Of a stretch of DNA of 16,067 bases, positions 8,017-16,067 are shown piece by piece; position 1 is the first letter of the stretch, and each line of letters opens with the position of its first letter. The notes under the pieces were generated by a model that was not told the origin of the DNA, ran no database searches, and saw nothing but the letters and a program-made list of their open reading frames with translations. The position numbers and the translations under genes were made by a program. Origin of the DNA: Cladosporium sp. IMV 00045 (lineage: Eukaryota > Ascomycota > Dothideomycetes > Cladosporiales > Cladosporiaceae); the NCBI GenBank assembly GCA_001931905.2, contig MSJI02000827.1, positions 1 through 16,067 on the forward strand, written 5' to 3'.

Positions 8017-8065
8017 ATGTCACCCGTCGCCGCGCACCCAGGCACCGCTGTGCCCGCGCATCTGA
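8006..8065 (+). promoter_or_regulatory. Overlapping upstream ORF at KCS1 start
   Basis: A 19-codon frame ([19 protein letters not shown], stop TGA 8063-8065) starts 11 bp before the KCS1 ATG and ends inside it, in a different frame. Both ATGs have pyrimidine at -3, a weak context, so scanning ribosomes could choose between them. Translational control is an inference. Confidence 0.4.
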
Positions 8066-11000
8066 ATCGAGATGTCCCCTCCACCAAAGGGAGCCCGCCG
8101 GCCTCCCACGATGCTTCTGCCGCCAACGACGCTGCGTCTGCCGGCAGCCGGTCCGCGTCCAGGCACCCGGTCGATCCAATCCCTGTCGTAGCACCGCCGT
8201 CACCCTCGAGGTTCGCTCCCTCCGACCAGCGCCGGACCAAAACCGCCCCGAATAACATCCCTACTTACGACCCTTCCGCCGCCGTACAAGCCGGTCGTGA
8301 CTTGCAGCATGCCGTCCAGCCACTTTTGTCCGAACGGGACAGCATCTTTGCTACTCACTACCTAGGCGGCGACACTCCCGTGAGCACGCCCAAGGCCGTA
8401 CCTGTGCCTGAGCGCAACATTGAGCGCGGAGCGGAAGGACCTTCTACACCCAACACATGCGACATGGCTGTCTCTCTGCCACCGCTAGCCTTCATGGGCC
8501 CGCAATCGATTTTCAACAAAGATCGCCCAGTCTCGCCCGTATCCCCATTCTCCAGGCGAGAAGACCCGCCAAACTTCCCTCGCCGTCCCATCAGTCGGAC
8601 TGGCATGCCACCGCAATATCAACGTCGCTCTCTGTACGATTTGAACGACGCCAGCGCGATCCTGGGCGATTCGGAGGCTCTGGAAGAAGAACTGCCTCCT
8701 TCGCGCGGATCGAGATCGCCCGAACCATACACACCGAATTCCGCCTCTACACAACCAAAAGCCGCATTCGCAGAAGACATTGAAGGAAGCGCCGAAAGAC
8801 AACAATACAGGTCATGGAGGGCTGGAAAAGCAAAGCTGGAGGGTATGACCATTGCACAATCTCAGCGTCGGCAGAGCCGAGCCGAGCTGGGCGTGGACAA
8901 GATCATTGATGCTCAGTTGCCCCAGCCCGAGCCACCCGTGGCCAACGTGCGAAGTCGCAAGGCTTCTCATTACCTAGGGCTCTTCAAAGAGAATGAAGGC
9001 ACATCGCGCCAGCAGAATGTTCCGCATCAGCTGCAAGATCTCTTGGATCAAGATCAGCACACCGATCACGCTAAGATCGCACAAACTGAGCCTACGATAT
9101 GTGAAGAAGAGGAGCCATCTCAGGACGAACATAACACGCAACGGTTGCCGTTTGATCTGCTGGAAGAAATCAGGAACCACCACCATCTTGCGCCCAGCAA
9201 AGGACGAAAGATATCCTACCCAAAGGCAGTTCCTGGTCACGATCGGGACATCATGGCTCCTCAAGACAGAGTGCGGAAGGCAACTGCTGCTGAAGAGGAG
9301 GACTCGGATCGCGAACACATCTCATCGGCCACATACTTTCCACATCAAGGCGTGGCGCTAGGCGACTCTCCTACCAGCGATAACTTGCAAAAGGACGTCA
9401 GAGTCATCAAAGAACAGGCCCAACGTCAGAGGGAGACCCAACAGAAAGCTGCAGACGACGTACAGATCGCGCTGCGTTCCGACAATGTCAGCGACTGTCT
9501 TCATGGCGACCTTACACACTCGAAAGCACCTCCCGGTCATGAGCTTCAACGCAGATCCACAAAGTCAAGTGACCAGCTGCTATCCGACAGCGAATACGAA
9601 TCGGGCTACTCAACAAGTGAAAGCCTTTCACAGGCATCAGAGGATGAAGAGACCACGCCTACAGCTACACCTACCGCAAGATCTGCCTTGTCCCACGTCA
9701 AACGAAATCACTCGCATGCTCAGCCTCCTGAAGCAATGGACGCCGTTGAACTCAAGCCATATCGCCATCAAGTTGGTGGTCATACTACAATTTATCGCTT
9801 TTCGCGCAGAGCTGTTTGTAAGCAGCTGAACAGCAAAGAGAACATGTTTTACGAGACGATTGAAAGGAACCACCCAGAGCTGCTCGGTTTCATGCCCAGG
9901 TAAGTAGCCATCACGAACACTTGTGAGCTACCCTCTGCATCAAAAAGCTAACACTCACAAGGTACATTGGTGTTCTCAATGTTACATACCGCAAGGACAA
10001 GCGGAAACCTGCAATCACCGAGGATGGCTTTTCTGGTGCCAATGGAGATGCTTCACATGTTCCCTCTGATGGCAAGGCCGATGCTGCTCAGCAAGACCAG
10101 AAGAAGGCTGAAGCGGAGAGCCAACAGCGTATCATCTCGCATTCACAGAAACTCACAAATGCTATCCCGCAGGTGATATTTGAGAACAATAGACATCTGA
10201 TTCCAGACAGTCTATTCCGCGTTCCTCCTCGTTCTCTTACGCCGGATCATGCCAAACGCAGGTTCTCGTCATCACCCAGAAGCAGCTTTGTAAATCACAC
10301 CGAAGGCGACCATGCGGTTGGCAATCTGCAGCGTCCTTCGATCATGCAACAGCGTAGCTGGGGCTACACAACAGTAAATCGCAAGCTCCAGGAGCAAGTG
10401 TTGCGTGACGTTTTCTCGCCACCAGTCATTCATCGCCACGAGCGACACGAGAAACACCGCCACGCACGCTCTCTCAGAAAGTTACCTGCCTCGCTGAAAG
10501 ACAGCTTGACACCCAGCAGACACAGCACCACCAACGTCGCCGCTCTGAACGATGACATTGCCAGCACCGACGAAACGCGACGCCAGGCGATGCGGAATGT
10601 GCAGCGAATCCGACTGGACGACAACAACCGATCAGTCAGCGATCTGGAGAGCTTCATGCGTGAAAGACCCGCCGGCCTTAGTAGGAGCGTGGAAGCTCGC
10701 GAGGCTGAAAAGCAGTTGCTATCACCTGCCAAGCCCAAGCACCACCGAAGACGCCACAGTGGCGGCGGTCTGGTCAGAAAGCCAACTGACGTGGAGGGCA
10801 ATCGTGGTGACTTGGAATTTCACGAAGATGACGCATACAGTGGCGACGGCGAGGAAGATGTCTTCGCTATGGACGATTTGACTAAGGAGTTGCCTGTTGT
10901 AATGAAAGAAGAGAATGGCGCTACGCACACCAAGCTTGTGCCTGCGAGTGGCGCCGAACCAAATACGATTGTTGCCTCGGACCTCCAGCCGGAAATTGCA

Positions 11001-11906
11001 CTTCCGCCACGCCTGGGACCTGCTATCGAACTGGCCGGTGCCGCTTACGAGCCACGCAATCCGGAAGCCTCACTCGTACAGCACGACGAGCGTGTGGAGC
11101 ACTTCCTCCTTCTGGAAGATCTCACAGCCGGCATGCAAAAGCCGTGCGTTCTCGACCTCAAGATGGGCACACGCCAATACGGCGTCGAAGCGAACGAGAA
11201 GAAACAAGCATCCCAGAGGCGTAAGTGCAAGACAACCACCTCCCGCGAGCTCGGCGTGCGCGTCTGCGGCATGCAAGTCTACAACGTCAAGAGCCAAAGC
11301 TACATCTTCGAAGACAAGTACTTCGGGCGCGACCTCAAAGCCGGCTCGGAGTTCAACGAAGCCCTCAAGCGCTTCTTCTTCGATGGCATCGGCCACGCCC
11401 AGGCCCTCAAGCACATCCCCGCCGTGCTGGAGAAGATCGACGCCCTGCAGCGTATCATCCGCAAACTCCCCGCCTACCGCCTCTACGCCAGCAGCCTGCT
11501 CATGATCTACGACCGCGGCGACGCCGACGAGCACGGCAAACTGCGCCCGCACGCCCCGGATCCCAGCAAGGACGGCAAGGACAACTCCCAGCCGTACATG
11601 GACATCAAGCTGAAGATCGTCGACTTCGCCAACTGCGTCACCGCCGAGGACCGCGACCTCTGGTCCTCCCGCCCCTGCCCGCCCCACCACCCGGACGACG
11701 TCGACAGGGGCTACTTGCGCGGGCTTAGGACGCTGCGTCTGTATTTTCAGCGCATTTGGGATGATCTATACCGCCAGAAGTATGTCGAGAGGGGAGAGGG
11801 GGAGGGCATGGCGATTGATGAGAGGGGGATTTCGGGTGCCGTGCTGCCTGCGGGTAGGGGCTGGAGTGATATCGTCATGGAGGATCCGGGGGAGGTTAGT
11901 GTTTGA
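8017..11906 (+). CDS. KCS1: Inositol hexakisphosphate kinase Kcs1
   Basis: Phosphorylates InsP6 (and InsP5) with ATP to make inositol pyrophosphates, which act in phosphate sensing, stress and vacuole control. Exon 1 is 8017-9899, the intron 9900-9961 (62 bp, GTAAGT...CACAAG, branch GCTAAC), exon 2 9962-11906. The protein is 1275 aa, longer than budding-yeast Kcs1 (1050 aa). Residues 1-570 are low-complexity and polar. The kinase N-lobe is about 590-640 ([36 protein letters not shown], then [11 protein letters not shown] across the exon joint in Arg628). An insert of about 350 residues, basic and disordered, follows [17 protein letters not shown]. The C-lobe has the IPK signature PCVLDLKMG (1022-1030; Pro1022, Asp1026, Lys1028, Gly1030), [25 protein letters not shown] (1138-1145) and IVDFAN with metal-binding Asp1182. 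ATG 8017 is the first in this frame; the open frame reaches back to 7633 without an ATG. Confidence 0.96.
9900..9961 (+). other. KCS1 intron
   Basis: 62 bp, donor GTAAGT at 9900, branch-like GCTAAC near 9947-9952 and acceptor AAG at 9961. Splicing joins AG to G, giving Arg628 and restoring the conserved [13 protein letters not shown] block. Unspliced, the frame stops at TAA 9901-9903. Confidence 0.93.
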
Positions 11907-12470
11907 AGAAGACGGAAGCGGGAGAGGATGTATGAATTTGTGTAGGGAGGGGAGGGCGCTGGGTTTGGTTGGTATTCATGGTTTGCTTTCTTTTCGGGCG
12001 GGGGTAATTTGATGTTTCAAGGGATGATTCGGAAGGGGGATTTCGCCTTGTTCTTTCTAATGTTTAGCACTGGCGCTGGCGGCATTCTTTTGCTTGGTTT
12101 TTTGCTTTTGCTTTCGCTTTTCTCTTTCTGGTCGTTGTATATATATACCCGCATGCGTCTTGCACGAGCATGCCCCTTATTCTACTTCTTTTCTTTGGAC
12201 TGATAGGATTTGATGAGAGAGAGAGTAAAAGAGATTCGTTTTCTTGATCCTTCTTCAAAGTCGCAAACTCTTGCAGTGTTGCGAATCGGTCCTACTCTGC
12301 TGACGTGGAACAATCATCGATTGATGATCTGTACTTCTTGGTGAGGATGCTTGGTTCAGTATCTCTGGTTGATGAGCAAAGAGGACGAGCTGACCACCAA
12401 GCATTCCGTAACTGTTGCTGAATGCATCAAGACGTGAATTGCAACTCAGTATCTGGGACCCTCGTATCCA

Positions 12471-12484
12471 GCTGCAATTGCAGC
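12471..12484. promoter_or_regulatory. Perfect 14-bp palindrome GCTGCAATTGCAGC
   Basis: The sequence equals its own reverse complement over 14 bp and lies about 520 bp upstream of the TATA box of the S33 peptidase gene, three bases before an inverted CCAAT core at 12488-12492. It could be a dimeric transcription-factor site; no factor is assigned. Confidence 0.3.
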
Positions 12485-12997
12485 GTCATTGGCTGTCCTT
12501 TACATTGAATATTGAACGAAGGATTCATTGGATCGAGGGACACGTCGAGTCTGCGCCTTTGTAGAGCGCTGCGTGTTTCCAGATTGGGCTGTGATCTGCG
12601 CGTAGGGCTGGCTGTGCTGGTACCAGCCCCATGACGTTTGTTACTTGTGTGGGACTTTGATATACGATTCGACCTATCATACACGTGGGATGTCGGTATC
12701 TTGGTGCACTTTGCAAGTCTTTTTCTTCCCTTTTCGGACTTCGGGCTAAGACTCGATCGACTGCTGGCACAGCGTGTTGATGTCTGGTGTCTGCCACCTG
12801 ATGAAGCTGATTGGGCCAACTTCCTGCATCACAGCCTCTCGCACGAGCAAAGGTTTCTCGATGCCCAGGCTTGGAAGTTGAGAATGACGAACGACGTCGT
12901 GAATTGAAGGATCATTTCGCTCAGCCCAGTGCGCCTGTCAAGCGCTGTGTCCTTCCCATTCGAGATATCAGAACATTCTCACTATGGACAACTTATG

Positions 12998-13006
12998 TAT
13001 ATATAA
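12998..13006 (+). promoter_or_regulatory. TATA box of S33 peptidase gene
   Basis: TATATATAA lies 82 bp upstream of the ATG at 13088. The sequence between is A/C-rich near the start (CAACAAGCACAACAAAACC), as in fungal leaders. A strong TATA box suggests a regulated rather than housekeeping promoter. Confidence 0.6.
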
Positions 13007-13087
13007 GTGCCGTGTTCGCAGTGGTTCGAGTTGGCATCAATTCTCAACAAGCACAACAAAACCTCACGGACCCTTCAATCTGCCAAT

Positions 13088-14765
13088 ATGATATCCACCA
13101 CTACTATTCTCCAGATATGCCTCGCTTCATCGGCATTCGCCTTGCCAAGCAACAAGCCATCGCCTTCTCCCGAAGGTGGCATCGACTGGTCTCCTTGCAA
13201 TGAAACCGAACTCACCTCCTGGGGTGCCTCCATCGCTGCAGATTGTGGCACCTTAGATGTACCGCTGGATTACTCCAACGGAACGTCAACGGAGAAACTC
13301 CCGCTTGAACTACTCAGAGTGCCGGCTACCGTTCAGCCTTCGAAAGGCAGCATCTTGTTCAACTTCGGCGGCCCTGGCGAACCTGGTCGCTCCGGGCTCG
13401 CATCCCTGGGTACGGTGCTGAGGAATTTGACCGGGGCATCCTACGACTTGATCGCCTTCGATCCGCGCGGAAATGGCAAAACCATCCCGTTCATTTGCGG
13501 CAGCACCGATCTCGAAGCTCAAGATTTCCTGAATGGTCTGGCGCAGACTCCGAACGTCTCGGATACGCAACCCGGCAGGTCTTGGGCGAGAGCTCAGGTT
13601 GATGCTGAGAGGTGCGTTGCGCAGAACAACGAAACGGCGAGTTTGATCGGGACAGCGTTCGGTGCCCGCGATTTGATTAGTGTCGTCGATGCGCTCGGCG
13701 AGGATGGTATGCTCAGGTATTGGGGTGAGTCAACAATAACTTGGTTGTGGTGCCACTCTCCATTTTCCACAATGCTGACTGAAGTGTGCAGGGCTTTCCT
13801 ACGGAACAACTCTGGGCGCAACCGTCGCCGCCATGTTCCCGGAACGTGTCGACAAGATCATCCTCGACGGCGTTCAGAACCCTCACGAGTACTACCATGC
13901 ATTCGGCGATTTTGAGGAATGGGAGCAGGCTGACAAGTGTTTTTCTGCTCTGTTCTCATATTGCGTCGACGCAGGAGCAGAGGCTTGCCCACTTGCAGCT
14001 CTTAACATGACGGCCGTACAACTGGAGGAGGCCTACTGGTCTTTCCTGGACACGCTGAAGTACCGACCCGTCGCCGCTGGAGGATCTGTCATCGGCTACT
14101 CCGAGGTGAAGACGTTTGTTTCCTCTCTCACGTACAATAACAGGGACTGGCCGGGCTTTGCTGCAGTTCTCGCAGCGATCTTCTCTGATCCAGCCAATGC
14201 AACAGAAATTCTGGGCGAGACTTTCACCGCGGCAGCACCAGAAATCGGTAGCGTCGAGCCAGGCAGCATTTTGTCGACGACAGCATCGATCTCAGCCCTG
14301 TTAGGGATCCACTGCGGCGACCGATCCGCGCGAACGGATAGCTACGAAGAGTTCATTCCCGTCTACGACAGACTCAACAACGTCAGCAGAGTCTACGGCG
14401 AGGTCACCGCTCAACGCGAGATGACTTGTGCTCAGTGGCCCATCGAGACCAAGGAGAGGTACGAAGGCGACTTCCAAGTCCGCACGGCCAACCCGATCCT
14501 CTTCATCGGCAACGATGGAGACGCTCAAACACCCCTCGTCTCGGCATACAACGTCAGCTCGGGCTTCGAAGGAAGCGTCGTGCTAGAGCTCACAGAGGCT
14601 TACGGGCACGCTTCGCTTTCTGTGCCTTCGTCTTGCGCTTTGAAGCATATTTCGCAATATTGGCTTGATGGTACGCTACCAGAGGAAGGTACGAAGTGCG
14701 AGGTGGAAGGGAAGCCATTTTCGGGAGTGACTTGGGACGATATGTTCGCGCAGGATGGTGCGTAA
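13088..14765 (+). CDS. Secreted S33-family peptidase (alpha/beta hydrolase)
   Basis: Resembles the tripeptidyl/prolyl aminopeptidase-like S33 serine peptidases secreted by filamentous fungi, which cut short residues from peptide N-termini; exact specificity cannot be read. Exon 1 is 13088-13724, the intron 13725-13791 (67 bp, GTGAGT...GTGCAG, branch GCTGAC), exon 2 13792-14765. The product is 536 aa. Residues 1-18 form a signal peptide (hydrophobic ILQICLASS, likely cleavage after SAFA). The oxyanion-region motif FNFGGPGEPG and YDLIAFDPRGNGKT come next. The nucleophile is Ser215 in GLSYGTTLG, created across the splice junction; Asp456 (FIGNDGDAQTP) and His485 (YGHASL) complete the triad. About nine N-glycosylation sequons (NETE, NGTS, NLTG, NVSD and others) fit secretion. 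ATG 13088 is the first in frame after the TATA box. A secreted esterase is the less likely alternative. Confidence 0.9.
13725..13791 (+). other. Intron of S33 peptidase gene
   Basis: 67 bp, donor GTGAGT, branch GCTGAC near 13774-13779, acceptor GTGCAG. Removal joins YWG to LSYGTTLG, rebuilding the nucleophile elbow; the unspliced frame runs into unrelated sequence. Confidence 0.93.
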
Positions 14766-15769
14766 GGCTGAGACAAGGCTGAGGCGGAGCGTGCAATGGT
14801 AGATCAGATCTACATTGGCCCCATACGAATAAGTAGGGACTGCTTGTGTCTCCGGAAGCTGATTAATTGCTAGTAGATCGTCCGTAGAGATCCTGTCTTC
14901 GATGTACAGTATAGCTGACTGAATCTTGCCTTATGTCTCAATGGTCAGCTTCCGTCCCATGCGACCTTGTCGTGGCCAGCATGACCTTCGGCGAACTGCG
15001 CAGCCGCTTGCCAAGGAAGCAAGGTAAATGCAGCCTTGAAAGGAAGCGTTTCGACCAGAGCTCGACTCTGCTTTCAGATGTTGATATGGATTCCTGTCCA
15101 ATCGGGAGTTGGCGCAATCGCGGGACCACCTTCGGCTGAGGTGGACAGCCGTATTAACAATAGGATCAAGCTCTGGATACATTTCCACCACTGACAGAGC
15201 TGATGAGCTCAGGCGAGAGGCCAATGTTCAGTGGGTGATGCCGTCTTGCCGCTACGGAAGGTCAAGCCAAGCGAACGCCCAGTCTGAACACGCCTCAAGC
15301 GTCGTCGATGGGTTGCTTGATGGTGTCAGGTGCTGCAGGGCAAGTTGAGAAGGGACGGCATCCGCTTCTCCTTCAGCTGCAAGAGTGAGGCGCACTCTGA
15401 GGAAGGGCGGGCCATCACGTGCTGGACACCTCCCTTAGTCTCACCACTCCACTGAGCTAAGAAAGCCTTTCAAGACGAGGCTCAAGGGTAAATGCCGATA
15501 TACAATGCGGCTCTGTGAATAGTTGAGTGTTTGCCTGCAATCTTACTTTCTTACCGCCCGACAACAGCGGTCTGCTCGGAAGGACCTTGACAACAGCTCA
15601 TGGTGTTCGCACTCGCCTCGTCGCCTCTTGAGTTTTGCTCCGTCCCATACTGGCCCGTCGCGCGGACGCGCATCCTCAGTATTTTGCATCGTGATGCGGC
15701 GGCGACGCCACCTGAGAGCTTCTTCGTACAAGTCCTATAAAGAGATGAGATTACAAGAGGGCACTGGCT

Positions 15770-15891
15770 AAATTGGGCCCGAGCCGAGACCGTTCTGCAG
15801 TACTATCGGTATGTGGGCACCCCCCCGGCTAAGCGAAGGATCCCCCCAGTGTGAGGAAATGAAGAGAGGAGTCGGGTAAATTGGGTCCGAG
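15770..15891. repeat. Spaced 15-bp direct repeat TAAATTGGGYCCGAG
   Basis: TAAATTGGGCCCGAG at 15770-15784 recurs as TAAATTGGGTCCGAG at 15877-15891, one transition apart, 107 bp apart start to start. Both contain ATTGG, the inverted CCAAT core. They may be paired protein-binding sites or the trace of a local duplication. Confidence 0.5.
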
Positions 15892-15937
15892 GTGTGGTGT
15901 TTGGCACTAGTATAGCCGCCAAACAAACGACGAGACT

Positions 15938-16003
15938 CAACCCCATCTGGGGATAGTCCGGGGTTGTGTCTGGGCGGAACGCGGGGTCGATCGATCTGAT
16001 TGG
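15938..16003. promoter_or_regulatory. CreA-like site cluster with inverted CCAAT
   Basis: Three matches to SYGGRG, the binding core of the fungal carbon-repressor CreA/Mig1 family, lie within 40 bp: CTGGGG 15947-15952, CCGGGG 15958-15963, GCGGGG 15981-15986. CAACCCC at 15938-15944 is the inverted partner of GGGGTTG at 15960-15966. ATTGG follows at 15999-16003. The region looks like a promoter for a gene outside the window; this is inferred from motifs alone. Confidence 0.3.
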
Positions 16004-16067
16004 ATCCATCATCGTCTATTCCGTGACGCTTGACAGATATTGGGCAAGCCTTGAAACTTGGCATCCA

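Larger units (their letters stand above)
11907..13087. other. Intergenic region, KCS1 to S33 peptidase
   Basis: The first few hundred bases presumably carry the KCS1 3' UTR, including T/C-rich tracts (12085-12130) and an alternating TATATATA run near 12138. A CRE-like TGACGTGG sits at 12301-12308 beside an inverted repeat (ATCATC, GATT, GATGAT, 12313-12328). ATTGG (inverted CCAAT) occurs at 12488 and 12527 near a 14-bp palindrome. A minus-strand frame at 12427-12819 (130 codons, Ser/Arg-rich) lacks an ATG at its start and a recognisable domain; I do not call it. Confidence 0.5.
14766..16067. other. Region without a supported gene
   Basis: Beyond the 3' UTR of the peptidase, small open frames exist on both strands (for example minus 14931-15224 and plus 15523-15771). 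None has a family signature, a conserved-looking motif or a joinable exon that I could recognise. The last 300 bp look like a promoter and are listed separately. A gene may begin beyond the right edge. Confidence 0.5.

Noticed and set aside
11221..11226. Perfect GTAAGT donor inside KCS1 exon 2
   Set aside because: The frame reads straight through into the conserved block [16 protein letters not shown], which would be lost by splicing here.
12427..12819. 130-codon Ser/Arg-rich minus-strand frame
   Set aside because: Starts at TTG just after a stop, has no ATG until near its end and no recognisable domain.
1..16067. Novel defence, CRISPR, transposon or biosynthetic gene cluster
   Set aside because: No repeat-spacer array, transposase, terminal inverted repeats or synthase/synthetase domains are visible; gene functions are unrelated housekeeping or secreted enzymes.

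Overview
The window looks like euchromatic DNA from a filamentous ascomycete (Pezizomycotina; a Dothideomycete is a guess from general feel, not shown). The evidence is three short introns (54, 62 and 67 bp) with GT...AG ends and CTGAC/CTAAC branch points, fungal-type protein families, TATA/CCAAT-style promoters and 1-2 kb intergenic gaps. There are five well-supported genes and one decayed locus. Every homology call comes from recognising motifs in the translation; no database was searched.

Left to right: (1) 1-1611 (+) is the 3' two-thirds or more of a copper amine oxidase gene, cut by the window edge, with all catalytic residues visible. (2) 1612-3175 is mostly non-genic. It holds four diverged copies of a 99-bp repeat and a stretch that reads like a broken gene. 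(3) 3176-3517 (-) is a small two-exon gene for the DASH/Dam1 kinetochore subunit Dad3, visible only after a 54-bp intron is removed. (4) 3752-5503 (+) is an intronless CTNNBL1 (beta-catenin-like 1) orthologue, divergent from DAD3 across 234 bp. (5) 5504-8016 is a long gap with a GATA-site cluster, simple repeats, a 12-bp minisatellite and a stretch of almost 700 nt with no ATG on the + strand. That stretch reads as the long leader of the next gene. (6) 8017-11906 (+, one intron) is the inositol hexakisphosphate kinase KCS1, 1275 aa. (7) 11907-13087 is an intergenic region with a perfect 14-bp palindrome and a TATA box. (8) 13088-14765 (+, one intron) is a secreted S33-family alpha/beta-hydrolase peptidase. 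(9) 14766-16067 has no gene I can support, but its last 300 bp resemble a promoter.

The genes do not form an obvious pathway or cluster. They are amine oxidation, chromosome segregation, splicing-associated, inositol-pyrophosphate signalling and extracellular peptide breakdown functions, as expected for ordinary gene order in a fungal chromosome. I found no new defence system, mobile element, CRISPR array, RNA gene or biosynthetic cluster. The items most worth a second look are the transition-biased repeats with the decayed gene beside them, the ATG-free KCS1 leader with its overlapping uORF, and the GATA-site cluster.
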